From the NCBI GenBank assembly GCA_003228495.1, contig QIDY01000252.1, positions 1 through 8,118 on the forward strand: a stretch of 8,118 nt of DNA, written 5' to 3'. Position numbers and translations under genes: made by a program. This document shows positions 1 to 7,509 of this stretch, one piece after another. This DNA is from Nitrospirota bacterium (GTDB lineage: Bacteria > Nitrospirota > Nitrospiria > Nitrospirales > UBA8639). A model generated the notes under the pieces. That model was given only the letters and a program-made list of their open reading frames with translations, was not told the DNA's origin and searched no databases. Every line of letters begins with the position of its first letter. Positions within the stretch are counted from its first letter, which is position 1.

Positions 1-389
1 TTAATTGCCCCACCCAATGATTCAGATAATCGTTCCAAAGCCGATTCAGTTGGTAACGGAGGAAGAGTGTCTTCCACTGGTGGCGCAGTTGGCGGCGGCG
101 GTGCGATTTTTTGGGGTGGTTGTGCTACTGCAGATTTTTTCGTGGGAGCGGAAACAGGTTTTGGGTTTGACGCGGCCATTGACATGGCTGGCAAAGAAAT
201 CAGCGCCACTTCGATGGCTCGAAAAGGCTGCTCGCTATCTGATTGAAACCTCACAAACATGGCCATCACGATGACGAGGGCATGAAGTGCGCATGAGACA
301 ACCAGGCCCCACCGGATTGATGATCCTTCTGCAGAGGGGTCAACCGTGAGCCCAAGAGTAATAAGGCTTGGGGATGCTGCATATTCCAT
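1..389 (-). CDS. TonB/TolA-family energy transducer, N-terminal part (cut by window edge)
   Basis: The frame is open from an ATG at 389 to the window edge, giving 129 residues. Residues 1-24 form a short cytoplasmic tail. Residues 27-46 form one hydrophobic segment containing SCALH (S32, H36), which matches the SxxxH motif of TonB and TolA transmembrane helices that contacts the ExbB/ExbD or TolQ/TolR motor. After the helix comes a Pro/Lys/Ala-rich stretch (about residues 72-120, including a PPPP run), as expected for the periplasm-spanning linker. The C-terminal domain that would separate TonB from TolA is outside the window, so no symbol is given. The start lies 11 bases after the tolR/exbD stop. 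There is no clear Shine-Dalgarno sequence, so translation is probably coupled to the preceding gene. Later ATGs would remove most of the helix, so 389 is preferred. The family is well supported by motif and by gene order; the subfamily is open. Confidence 0.85.
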   Translation of the reverse strand, partial: MEYAASPSLITLGLTVDPSAEGSSIRWGLVVSCALHALVIVMAMFVRFQSDSEQPFRAIEVALISLPAMSMAASNPKPVSAPTKKSAVAQPPQKIAPPPPTAPPVEDTLPPLPTESALERLSESLGGAI

Positions 390-400
390 GAAACGGAAAT

Positions 401-838
401 TTAGGGTGAAGCTTCGATGTTGTCTGCTTCGATGGTTTCAATTCTCGGTCCGGTGACCATTCCAAGACGTTCGATTTTGGCCCCTTTCACTTCATCCATG
501 ATCTGTACCACGGTTCCATAGGGCACGGTCTGGTCGGCACGTAAATAGACTGAAATGAAAGGATTGGCGGCTTTGGCTTCCTGTAATCTGGACCTCAGGT
601 CTACCAGGCTAATGGGGTCGTTGCCCAAAGACAAACCGTGGTCTTTTTGAATGGTGACGATCAACCGTTCCTCTGCCTTAATATTGTTGGCAGCCGAGGT
701 CGGCAAATTGATATCTAACCCCCGATGCAACATTGGGGCGGTAACCATGAAAATTACAAGCAAGACGAGGACCACATCAACGAGGGGAATGACATTGATC
801 TCTGCAAGAAATTGTCGAGGAGAGGAGTTAGTCGTCAT
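401..838 (-). CDS. tolR: Biopolymer transport protein, TolR/ExbD family
   Basis: This 145-residue protein has the usual family length (about 140). Residues 14-36 are the single transmembrane helix with the family signature NVIPLVDVVLVLLVIFMVTA. D21 is the protonatable aspartate equivalent to TolR D23 and ExbD D25, which carries protons through the TolQ/ExbB channel. Residues about 45-137 form the small periplasmic domain, with the typical motif YLRADQTVPYG near residues 98-108. The ATG at 838 overlaps the stop of the upstream TolQ/ExbB gene by four bases (ATGA), so the two are translationally coupled and probably made in fixed ratio. The TonB/TolA-type gene follows 11 bases later. TolR and ExbD are hard to separate by sequence. 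I use tolR because the Q-R-A order is that of the Tol-Pal system, but exbD remains possible until the downstream genes (tolB, pal) are seen. Confidence 0.9.
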   Translation of the reverse strand: MTTNSSPRQFLAEINVIPLVDVVLVLLVIFMVTAPMLHRGLDINLPTSAANNIKAEERLIVTIQKDHGLSLGNDPISLVDLRSRLQEAKAANPFISVYLRADQTVPYGTVVQIMDEVKGAKIERLGMVTGPRIETIEADNIEASP

Positions 839-1551
839 CGGGCAACTTCCACTTCAAAGGCTTTTTCAGATTCCTCAAGTGTATTAAGAAATTCAATCGT
901 AAAGGCTTCAACACGAAAGGCCATTTTCCGGATTCTGGAAAGAAAGAAGTTATAGGCCATGACAGCAGGGATGGCAGCAAAGAGCCCAGCCGCTGTTGCG
1001 ACCAGAGCCTCAGATACTCCAGGCGCGACGGCAGCAATACTGGCGGACCCTTGCACGCCGATTTCTCCAAAAGCGTTGATAATCCCTAAAACGGTTCCCA
1101 AGAGACCAATGAATGGTGTTAAATTTCCTGTGGTTGCTAAAAAAGGAAGATATGCCTCTTGATGGTTAATCTGGTTTTGGATGATGTGCTGCGCAACTTT
1201 TTCTAAGTATTGGCGGTTGGGTGGCGGGGTGGTTCCTTGGGTCTCTATTTCCTCGTCGGACCTGAATAGATAGGAGCATGATGGTAACCGGTCCGTCACT
1301 CCAAGATAGATAGCTGAACTGGGACTGAGCGGAAAGGTTTGGGCCTTGGTTCTTAGGGCTAGCTGATCCACCGGGTTTATTTCGTACATTTGCAGGAACT
1401 GTGTTTCTTCTTGGTTAATTTGTCGAAACCGTCGAAACTTATTCACGATGATTCCCCAGGATAGCACTGAAAAGACCGACAGAATCATCAAAATAACGAT
1501 GGACAATAAACCAAGAGATCCTAAAAGCTCAGAAGGATTGGCAAAGGGCAT
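835..1551 (-). CDS. tolQ: MotA/TolQ/ExbB-family proton channel
   Basis: This 238-residue inner-membrane protein is the expected length for TolQ/ExbB. There are three membrane segments: about residues 13-36, 138-162 and 172-203, with the large cytoplasmic loop between the first and second. The second helix has the PFIGLLGTVLGI signature (T153), and the third has EALVATAAGLFAAIPAV (T186), the family's conserved channel threonines. By family knowledge, a TolQ pentamer around two TolR helices uses the proton motive force to drive TolA or TonB movement during outer-membrane constriction or nutrient uptake. The cytoplasmic loop (about 70-115) is rich in Ser/Pro and not strongly family-like. A GGAGG lies 13 bases upstream of the ATG, a somewhat long spacing, but no nearer start exists. 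No convincing promoter is visible between it and tRNA-Asp, so it may be read from the tRNA promoter. TolQ rather than ExbB is inferred from gene order. Confidence 0.9.
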   Translation of the reverse strand: MPFANPSELLGSLGLLSIVILMILSVFSVLSWGIIVNKFRRFRQINQEETQFLQMYEINPVDQLALRTKAQTFPLSPSSAIYLGVTDRLPSCSYLFRSDEEIETQGTTPPPNRQYLEKVAQHIIQNQINHQEAYLPFLATTGNLTPFIGLLGTVLGIINAFGEIGVQGSASIAAVAPGVSEALVATAAGLFAAIPAVMAYNFFLSRIRKMAFRVEAFTIEFLNTLEESEKAFEVEVAR

Positions 1552-1631
1552 AGCGTATTTTAAACCTCCATTAGACTAATCGGAAGTAACACGGGGGATG
1601 GTGAATACTGAACAGAACAACGTGAGATGGC

Positions 1632-1709
1632 TGGCGGGGCCGACGGGATTTGAACCCGCGACTTCCAGATTGACAATCTGGCGTCCTAACCTGGCTGAAC
1701 GACGGCCCC
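1632..1709 (-). tRNA. tRNA-Asp (anticodon GTC)
   Basis: The cloverleaf can be folded by eye. The acceptor stem is GGGGCCG/CGGCCCC. The D arm is GTTC/GGAC with one G-U pair. The anticodon stem is CCAGA/TCTGG with loop TTGTCAA and anticodon GTC. The variable region is five bases. The T arm is GCGGG/CCCGT with loop TTCAAAT. The discriminator base is G, and the terminal CCA is encoded in the genome (positions 1632-1634). It lies 114 bases downstream of tRNA-Val on the same strand and 80 bases upstream of tolQ. Confidence 0.97.
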
Positions 1710-1724
1710 GTAATAATCTGGTTC

Positions 1725-1762
1725 TGGGCAAACAGCCCACAGAAGGTCTTCCTCAGGGGAAG
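1725..1762. other. Two small hairpins in the spacer between the tRNA genes
   Basis: The 114-base spacer between the two tRNAs holds two perfect 5-bp stems with 5-base loops: TGGGC/GCCCA at 1725-1739 and CTTCC/GGAAG at 1748-1762. In the minus-strand transcript they would sit just upstream of the tRNA-Asp 5' end. Neither is followed by a T-run, so they do not look like a terminator. They could act in precursor-tRNA processing or could be chance. Confidence 0.25.
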
Positions 1763-1823
1763 TTGATTTTGGTGTAGGCTGATCAATATATCAGATTGGG
1801 CCGACCTAATGCCAAACAATATT

Positions 1824-1899
1824 TGGTAGGCGGAACAGGGATCGAACCTGCGACATCTGCCGTGTAAAGGCAGTGCTCTGCCAACTGAGCTATCCGCCT
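1824..1899 (-). tRNA. tRNA-Val (anticodon TAC)
   Basis: All arms fold. The acceptor stem is AGGCGGA/TCCGCCT. The D arm is GCTC/GAGC. The anticodon stem is CTGCC/GGCAG with loop TTTACAC, giving anticodon TAC. The T arm is GCAGG/CCTGT with loop TTCGATC. The discriminator base is A, and CCA is encoded at 1824-1826. The gene begins about 23 bases after the predicted start point of a full-consensus promoter at 1930-1957. Confidence 0.98.
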
Positions 1900-1929
1900 A
1901 AAAAACCTAAGAAAATCAGCAATTTCCTC

Positions 1930-1957
1930 ATTATAACAGGGAGTTAGACCTTGTCAA
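1930..1957 (-). promoter_or_regulatory. Consensus sigma70-type promoter of the tRNA-Val/tRNA-Asp unit
   Basis: On the minus strand a perfect TTGACA (-35, 1952-1957) is separated by 16 bases from a perfect TATAAT (-10, 1930-1935). The predicted start is near 1923, about 23 bases before the mature tRNA-Val. A double-consensus promoter fits a strongly expressed stable-RNA gene. The stretch after the -10 is AT-rich; I see no GC-rich discriminator typical of stringent control. Confidence 0.85.
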
Positions 1958-1984
1958 CTCGATGCAATCAATGTGGAATACCGT

Positions 1985-2013
1985 TTGACATGACCTAGAG
2001 ACGTGGGTATAAG
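1985..2013 (+). promoter_or_regulatory. Near-consensus sigma70-type promoter of the TPR gene
   Basis: TTGACA (1985-1990), a 17-base spacer and TATAAG (2008-2013) give 11 of 12 consensus bases. The predicted start is near 2020, giving a 5' leader of about 70 bases before the ATG at 2090. The promoter is divergent from the tRNA promoter, with only 27 bases between the two -35 boxes. Confidence 0.8.
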
Positions 2014-2089
2014 GCACCATATCTCATGTGGGGTATGACTGAAAAAAATCATCTGCAGTCTTTTAAAATGTTGAGAGGAAGTACAGACG

Positions 2090-2905
2090 ATGGGATATAA
2101 AATTAAAGACAATTCCAATAAATCGGCGGCGATTGAATCGGGAGTGACAATATCCAGCAAGGAACAGTTTTTGTTTTTTGTGGAGGAACACCGTGGGTTG
2201 GTTTGGGGCGGCATTCTGTTGGTCCTGGTCTTAATTGGCGGGCTTGTCATGTTCAATTGGCTCTCCAAACAGGAGCAGGAAGAGGCCTGGGAATTACAAG
2301 GCCAAGCCCAACGGATTTATTTGGACCGTCCCCTCGATGATGTTGAGAGAGGAAAGAGCAATATCCAACAGGCATCAGGAATGTTCCAGGATATTCTTGA
2401 ACAATATCCTGGAACGCTCAGCGCAAAGGTTTCTTCCTTTTTACTGGGGAATAGTTTGATGGAAGAGAAAAAATATGAAAGTGCGATTGAGGCGTACAAA
2501 TCGTTCCTTCAAGGGCATGCCCAAGACCACATTTTGGTGGGATTGGTTCAGCAAAGGTTGGGATTTGCTTATTTACTCAATGAGAATCGAGAAGCGGCTG
2601 TGAGTGCCTTTAGTGCAGTCATAGAAAATACTCATGCACTCAATAAAGATCAAGTGCTTTTTGAATTGGCCAAATTAGCGGAGTCTGAAGAAAAAACAGA
2701 TGATGCCGTCCAGCGCTATAAACAACTCATACAGGAATTTCCCCTTTCTCCCTTCTCGACCGAAGCCAATCTTCGTGTGAAGGTCTTGGCTCCAGAAGAA
2801 GCTCAGGAGTCTGAAGAAGCTGAAACAAACACAGATTCCGAAACAGCCCAAGAGATATCAGAGACGCAAGAGAATCAAAACCGAGAAGGAGAAAAGAAAG
2901 AGTAG
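2090..2905 (+). CDS. Single-pass membrane protein with periplasmic TPR-like repeats (YfgM-like)
   Basis: The protein has 271 residues. Residues 1-36 are a polar, presumably cytoplasmic N-terminus. Residues 37-57 are one strong transmembrane helix. Residues about 65-230 are helical repeats resembling TPRs, with recognisable units near 112-143 (KKYESAIEAYKSFLQ), 150-182 (NREAAVSAFSAVIE) and 187-219 (KTDDAVQRYKQLIQEFP). Residues 235-271 are a low-complexity, strongly acidic tail with about 13 glutamates. This arrangement matches the YfgM/TPR_21 type of periplasmic scaffold or chaperone-like proteins. No specific partner can be read from the context, which lacks the bamB neighbour known for yfgM in enterobacteria. 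AGAGGA lies about 9 bases before the ATG and supports the start. The gene has its own promoter at 1985-2013 and converges on the MltD-like gene with a 36-base gap and no visible terminator. The specific function is unknown. Confidence 0.85.
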   Translation: MGYKIKDNSNKSAAIESGVTISSKEQFLFFVEEHRGLVWGGILLVLVLIGGLVMFNWLSKQEQEEAWELQGQAQRIYLDRPLDDVERGKSNIQQASGMFQDILEQYPGTLSAKVSSFLLGNSLMEEKKYESAIEAYKSFLQGHAQDHILVGLVQQRLGFAYLLNENREAAVSAFSAVIENTHALNKDQVLFELAKLAESEEKTDDAVQRYKQLIQEFPLSPFSTEANLRVKVLAPEEAQESEEAETNTDSETAQEISETQENQNREGEKKE

Positions 2906-2941
2906 GAAAAAGAAAGCTAATGAAAAGAATGTTGCCGAAGA

Positions 2942-5008
2942 TTATTGGCTGACCATCAGCATATGTCCAGCTCGAATAATGCTGGAGGACAAGTTATTCA
3001 ATGTCCGTAAATCCCGCACACTTACTCTAAACTGCCTAGCAATAGTCCACAAGCTATCCCCCCGCTGGACACGATACCATTTAGATTCCCCAGTCAGAGA
3101 TTTTTGAGGGGTGGGTGTTCCTCTCACGCGTAACCGGTCTCCCGGATAGATCAAATGAGTCGAAAGACTGTTGAGTCTTTTGAGTTTCCTGACTGAAGTT
3201 CTAAATCGATTAGCAATTCTACCCAACGAATCTCCATATCGTACTCGGTACCATGTGGCAGTGCGATCAATCTCATCGTCAACTCCAGTACGCACCCGTA
3301 ACTTCGCACCTACCCGAATCAGATTGCTTGATAGATTGTTCATGTTCTTGAGTTGGCGTACTTTCATCCCAAATCGCCTTGCCACGACGGACAAGCTGTC
3401 TCCTCTGCGTACGCGATACCATTGAGTGGGAGGTGGTGGCGGTTGGGTCCAGACTGGAAGCGTGGCATGGTGTGCGGCGACTAATGAGGCCATTCCCACC
3501 GGCACTTTGAGATGATATCCAGGACCTTTGGAACTGGGAACAATATTTCGACGGAGTTCTGGATTCAACCGCTTGAGTTCTTCAAGCGAAATGCCGGTTT
3601 GTTTCGTAATGGCTGAAAGTTGAACGCGTTTAGCAATTAAGACTTCTTCAAATTCGTGCGGATTGCCCTTAGGCGCTTGAAACCCGTAGGCCGTTGGATT
3701 TTTTGCAATAAGTGTAGCGGCAATGAAGCGCGGGACATATTCTTTGGTCTCCCGGCGAATGTACCAGGTACGGCGAATCTTCCAAAAATCCCGAGTCTTG
3801 GTCTTTCTGATTGCGCGCGAAATTTTTCCGCTGCCGGCATTATAGGACGCTAAGGCAAGAGGCCACGAGCCAAAGCGGTCATAGAGGTCTCGAAGATGAT
3901 GAGCGGCTGCGACGGTGGATTTAATCGGATCCCGCCGTTCATCCACGTACCAGTTGACATTGAGCTTGTACATGCGGCCTGTGGCTTTCATGAATTGCCA
4001 CGGTCCTGACGCCCTTGCTCGGGAATAGGCTCGCGGATTGAAACCAGATTCGACAAGCGACAGATACATGAGTTCAGTGGGAAGCCCAAATTCCCGAAAG
4101 ATGGGCTCCACAACCTCTCTATAGTGATGGAAACGGTCTAAATAGGTCTGAAAGCGATCATGAATGCCTTCTTGAAAATATTTCAAATTTTTCGCAACTG
4201 CCGGATTGAGCACCAATGGGATATTGCCATAGTCTGAAGATGGTCCATCTTTTTTGGGTTCCCAAGTCCGATCAAAAACTCGTGCATAACGCGTGATGTT
4301 CGGCTCTAACTTCGACAGAGTGATCGGGATGGGTTGTAATTGGGTCTTCGGGGAAAAAAATGGGATATCTTTTGTGAAGAACGCACTATCGACTTCGGGA
4401 ATGAGGGGCCAATCAAAACGGGAATATGCGGGCAAGCGATCTCGCTGAACCATGCCCCGTGGCGTGTGATCGACCTTGGATTGGGCTGTGGTGTATTGAG
4501 AATCTGTGAGCTCTTGGTCCCTAATAGGCTGTTCATCAGAAGCGGGAGAAGTTGAGTTGATCACTTCTTCAGGGTCTGTATCCTGATAGCGCAAGACTGG
4601 TTCGTGAATAATATATGAAGGGACATCTTCGGCGATGATGAAAGGAGAGGAACTTGATTGTTGTCCTTTCTGTAGATATTCCTGCACAGAGCTGGATGAT
4701 TGCGTTTTCAGCATTTGGGGAAAAGGATTCAGGTGATGGGTTGTTCCTTCAGGCCAAGATGAAGCCTTTTGGCTGTCGGATGAGATTCTTTGGTGATCAC
4801 CACGAATAGCCAAGGAATAATTAAAGGTCAGGGATTCCGAAGGAAGTGTTGGAGGAACAGGAGGGACTTCTGTCCAGCCCAATAAGGGGGCGAATGTGCT
4901 TATGAATATGACGATGCTCCCTAGCAAAAAAGTTCGAGAAAGTAGCATGGTCATCCGAAGTAAAGGATTGATAGAAGAATTGTGTGAGGTTCTTCCGACA
5001 TGGGGCAT
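2942..5008 (-). CDS. mltD: MltD-like membrane-bound lytic transglycosylase with LysM repeats
   Basis: The protein has 688 residues. It cleaves peptidoglycan glycan strands non-hydrolytically in the periplasm. Residues 22-42 are a signal peptide or anchor. Residues 50-270 are a Ser/Pro/Gln-rich linker with no recognised domain. Residues about 285-440 are the SLT/family-1 transglycosylase domain: catalytic E320 in LSLVESGFNP, then GPWQFM (335-340) and ASYNAG (387-392). A degenerate LysM unit lies at about 453-505, then a PPPPP linker, then three clear LysM repeats at 529-573, 585-629 and 643-687, each opening WYRVxxGDSL. E. coli MltD is about 450 residues and is a lipoprotein. This one is longer, has no lipobox and no cysteine at all, so it is probably secreted or N-terminally anchored. 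No good ribosome binding site precedes the ATG at 5008; M19 or M21 are alternative starts that keep the signal segment. A promoter lies at 5048-5076. Confidence 0.92.
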   Translation of the reverse strand: MPHVGRTSHNSSINPLLRMTMLLSRTFLLGSIVIFISTFAPLLGWTEVPPVPPTLPSESLTFNYSLAIRGDHQRISSDSQKASSWPEGTTHHLNPFPQMLKTQSSSSVQEYLQKGQQSSSSPFIIAEDVPSYIIHEPVLRYQDTDPEEVINSTSPASDEQPIRDQELTDSQYTTAQSKVDHTPRGMVQRDRLPAYSRFDWPLIPEVDSAFFTKDIPFFSPKTQLQPIPITLSKLEPNITRYARVFDRTWEPKKDGPSSDYGNIPLVLNPAVAKNLKYFQEGIHDRFQTYLDRFHHYREVVEPIFREFGLPTELMYLSLVESGFNPRAYSRARASGPWQFMKATGRMYKLNVNWYVDERRDPIKSTVAAAHHLRDLYDRFGSWPLALASYNAGSGKISRAIRKTKTRDFWKIRRTWYIRRETKEYVPRFIAATLIAKNPTAYGFQAPKGNPHEFEEVLIAKRVQLSAITKQTGISLEELKRLNPELRRNIVPSSKGPGYHLKVPVGMASLVAAHHATLPVWTQPPPPPTQWYRVRRGDSLSVVARRFGMKVRQLKNMNNLSSNLIRVGAKLRVRTGVDDEIDRTATWYRVRYGDSLGRIANRFRTSVRKLKRLNSLSTHLIYPGDRLRVRGTPTPQKSLTGESKWYRVQRGDSLWTIARQFRVSVRDLRTLNNLSSSIIRAGHMLMVSQ

Positions 5009-5047
5009 ATTCTAAGACTTTTCGGTAGATCCTTAGGATATCTTGAT

Positions 5048-5076
5048 AGGCTACCCATCGACCCTTAAGTTGTCAA
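5048..5076 (-). promoter_or_regulatory. Probable sigma70-type promoter of the MltD-like gene
   Basis: On the minus strand a perfect TTGACA (5071-5076) is followed by a 17-base spacer and TAGCCT (5048-5053), which keeps the key A2 and T6 of the -10 box. The predicted start is near 5041, giving a leader of about 33 bases to the ATG at 5008. An 11-base palindrome, ATCCTTAGGAT (5029-5039), lies at the predicted start. The promoter sits in the 200-base gap after the radical SAM gene, where no terminator is visible, so readthrough could also contribute. Confidence 0.55.
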
Positions 5077-5208
5077 TCGACGCTGAGGAAAATTTCGGGT
5101 TTTTCTCGAGATAAGGTAGGGGGAAACACCCTTCTAACATTATCAGAGGAAGTTTTGGAATCAAAAGGGGATGGGGGAGAGTTTTCTCGGTAAATGCCAC
5201 TTGCGTGT

Positions 5209-7155
5209 TTAACGGTGTGGATTCACGGGTAGGGCAAGAGTGAAATACCGTCCCCCTTCCTCATAAAGCAAGCGTTTCTGCTGAAGGCTGGTTAAGAGAT
5301 CGGCGAGCGGTTGAATCTCTTTATCCGATCCGGTATGGGATTGATCTTGGAGACCTTTCCGAATTTGCTCAAAGGATTTTGTTTGGTCGCTGCAAAATTC
5401 CAAGATAAAAGCATACGGTTGGTCAAATCGTTCACTGGTTGGATTGGCCCCTCGACCATCATACACCGTGATATAGCTCAGGGCCTTTGAAAAAAAGAGG
5501 AAGGGGCGGTTGGGAGAATGATACCGTTCTTTCCACTCTCGAACGAGTCGGACAAAATCGTCATAGACACGAGGATCCACTTTCCAATCGATATCATACT
5601 CAAAGTCGTACGCGATTTTAGTCAAATCCACTTTCCCTTCATCGTACACATATCCATAGGCCAGCCCAGGCCCGGTAAGACGAATCCCATATCGCTCCGG
5701 CCATTTATAATAAGGGCTGAATCGTTCCAGCCATAATTTGGAGGTGGATTCGGGCGGCTGGAGATGCAGTAATGAAGGAATGATCTCCATTTGCCTTTGG
5801 TAATCGGCATTCGTCTCCTGAGGAAAACCTAACAAAATATTCCAGGACAAATCGATATGGTAATATTGGCTCCATTTTAAACATTGAATATTTTGTAAAG
5901 GGCTGACGCCCTTATCCATTTCCTTGAGTTGGGCTTGGCTGAGACTTTCGATCCCAGGCTGCATGCATTTAACCCCGCCACGGGCCAAGGTTTGAATTTG
6001 GCGTTTATTGAGATTGCTCTTGGTCTCCATGAACACATCAAGGTCCACGTGTTGTTGGGCCAATTGTCCAAACAAGCTGTCCACATATTTCATATCGATA
6101 ATATTATCGACCAATCGGAATCGACTGGTGTCGTAACGGCTTGAAAGATACTCCAACTCTGTAGCAACCTGCGCGGGAGACTTGGCCCGAAAATCCATGG
6201 CCTGAGCATTCAGGCCGCAAAAGGTGCAATGATGTTTCTCGCCCCACCAACAACCTCGCGATCCTTCATATAATAAAATGCGATTGAGACCGGTGGACCC
6301 TTGACGGTCTAAGGCATCCAATTCAGCAAAGTAGTCGTCATAATCAGGCGGAGGAGCCTGATCGAATTTCGTTACCAAATGTTCATTTGGAATGAAGCAA
6401 ATCTCACCGTTTCTTCGATGAGCAATACCATGGGGGATATCAGTTTCCTGTTTGAGCAAAATACGTTGTACCAATGGAGGAAACGTGTCTTCGCCCTCTC
6501 CGACAACCACGTAGTCAATCCAGGAAAACGCCCGAAACTGTTCGAGGCCCATCTCGCCGTCAAAATTGGCCCCACCAAAGACAATTCGAATATCCGGATA
6601 CACATCCTTGATCAATTTGGCTAATGATAAACTGGCGACGTTTTGGTCAAAAGTCGATGTAAAGCCCACGACATCGTATTGATCCCATTCCACCGAAGTT
6701 AGCGCCCACGTTAAAAATTGCGGGGCAATTGTTCGAGCCATCTCTTCCAAATGGCCAATCGAACAGCCGGCTTCTCTGGCCGTATCTTCAAAGACGGGTT
6801 TGAATACCTGCGGGTATTGGGCATGTTTCGGATTGTCCCGAAAGAGGAGGGCCGAAAACAGCCATTCACCAAACAGTCCGCGCTTCTCGCACAGAATCTC
6901 ATAGAGAGGCACGCCAATTTTATGAGCGAACTGCAAGTTGAAGTGATAGGTTTTCGTGCCAATGCCTTGGGATTTTAAGAGCGCCGATAGTGTACCCAAT
7001 TGAATAGACGGAAATTTTGAATAAGAAAATGGCATGGTAACCAACGCGACTCTGGTTCCCAACGAACGGAAATCGGCAGTAGGTTCAGGAGTGGCAGGAT
7101 CAACCTGTTTCGCTCCGAAAGAGACCGGCTGGATAAGGGTGGGGCTGGTTGCCAT
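5209..7155 (-). CDS. B12-binding radical SAM protein, RiPP maturation C-methyltransferase type
   Basis: The protein has 648 residues. Residues about 34-230 form a Rossmann-like cobalamin-binding region (VALVTMPF at 36-43, DVVGFTSTFDQN at 161-172, FGGANFDG at 193-200, VVVGEGEDTFP at 217-226). The radical SAM domain starts with GCWWGEKHHCTFCGLN: C302, C310 and C313 form a CX7CX2C cluster motif. With the following FRAKSP and VDNIIDM, this is the hallmark of the family called RiPP maturation radical SAM protein 1 (TIGR03975). Such enzymes methylate unactivated carbons in ribosomally made peptides with SAM and cobalamin. The C-terminal part (about 575-645) is helical and ends YFTLALPV, also family-like. 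I see no DxHxxG motif, as is common for this class. The ATG at 7155 is 6 bases after the dehydratase stop and has no evident ribosome binding site, so coupling is likely. No certain precursor peptide is visible, so the substrate is unknown. Confidence 0.9.
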   Translation of the reverse strand: MATSPTLIQPVSFGAKQVDPATPEPTADFRSLGTRVALVTMPFSYSKFPSIQLGTLSALLKSQGIGTKTYHFNLQFAHKIGVPLYEILCEKRGLFGEWLFSALLFRDNPKHAQYPQVFKPVFEDTAREAGCSIGHLEEMARTIAPQFLTWALTSVEWDQYDVVGFTSTFDQNVASLSLAKLIKDVYPDIRIVFGGANFDGEMGLEQFRAFSWIDYVVVGEGEDTFPPLVQRILLKQETDIPHGIAHRRNGEICFIPNEHLVTKFDQAPPPDYDDYFAELDALDRQGSTGLNRILLYEGSRGCWWGEKHHCTFCGLNAQAMDFRAKSPAQVATELEYLSSRYDTSRFRLVDNIIDMKYVDSLFGQLAQQHVDLDVFMETKSNLNKRQIQTLARGGVKCMQPGIESLSQAQLKEMDKGVSPLQNIQCLKWSQYYHIDLSWNILLGFPQETNADYQRQMEIIPSLLHLQPPESTSKLWLERFSPYYKWPERYGIRLTGPGLAYGYVYDEGKVDLTKIAYDFEYDIDWKVDPRVYDDFVRLVREWKERYHSPNRPFLFFSKALSYITVYDGRGANPTSERFDQPYAFILEFCSDQTKSFEQIRKGLQDQSHTGSDKEIQPLADLLTSLQQKRLLYEEGGRYFTLALPVNPHR

Positions 7156-7161
7156 AAGTTG

Positions 7162-7509
7162 TTATGGATTCAGGGGAGGAAGGGCAAAGGCCCGGTCGGC
7201 CTTGGCGGCTAAGAAAAAGTCACTTTCAGTTAATCCCTGAATTTTATGTGTCCAAATTTCAACCTTGCATTTTCCCCAGGCCAAGTAGAGATCGGGATGA
7301 TGCCCTTCAATTTCAGCTACATTTCCCACTCGATTGGTAAAGGCTAAGGCGTCGGCAAAGTTAGGAAACTCATAAGTCCGCTCGATATGGCCTTGGTCGT
7401 TGAGTGTCCACTCCGATTCCAATTGACCTAACAATTCTTGAATTTTCTCAGTTTTTAATGAGGGAACCCCTCCCCGACATGGCACACAGGTGTTATCTGC
7501 CAAGCTCAT
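7162..7509 (-). CDS. phhB: Pterin-4a-carbinolamine dehydratase
   Basis: The protein has 115 residues, the usual family length. It dehydrates 4a-hydroxytetrahydropterin to quinonoid dihydropterin in the cytoplasm. In bacteria without aromatic amino-acid hydroxylases it is thought to serve other pterin metabolism. Seen directly are the N-terminal CVPCRGGVP (residues 8-16), the active-site histidines H70 and H71 in EGHHPD, and H88 in WTHKIQGLTESDFFLAAKAD. The start at 7509 is chosen because AAGGAGG lies 7 bases upstream and the protein then begins like its family. An in-frame ATG at 7557 would add 16 atypical residues (including CC and FF); it has only a closely spaced AGGAGG. The start overlaps the stop of a possible ATT-initiated leader ORF by four bases. 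The radical SAM gene follows after 6 bases, so the two form an operon. Why a pterin enzyme accompanies a RiPP methyltransferase is not clear. Confidence 0.93.
   Translation of the reverse strand: MSLADNTCVPCRGGVPSLKTEKIQELLGQLESEWTLNDQGHIERTYEFPNFADALAFTNRVGNVAEIEGHHPDLYLAWGKCKVEIWTHKIQGLTESDFFLAAKADRAFALPPLNP

Noticed and set aside
5..274. Plus-strand open frame of 89 codons
   Set aside because: It lies antisense to the TonB/TolA-type gene, whose SxxxH helix and Pro/Lys linker are clear on the minus strand.
1571..1819. Minus-strand open frame of 82 codons
   Set aside because: It runs straight through tRNA-Asp and has no family-like sequence.
2967..2987. TCCAGC/GCTGGA hairpin as a terminator for the TPR gene
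   Set aside because: It has a 6-bp stem with no T-run and lies inside the MltD coding sequence.
5009..5208. Terminator after the radical SAM gene
   Set aside because: Inspection of the 200-base gap found no stem of useful length followed by T residues.
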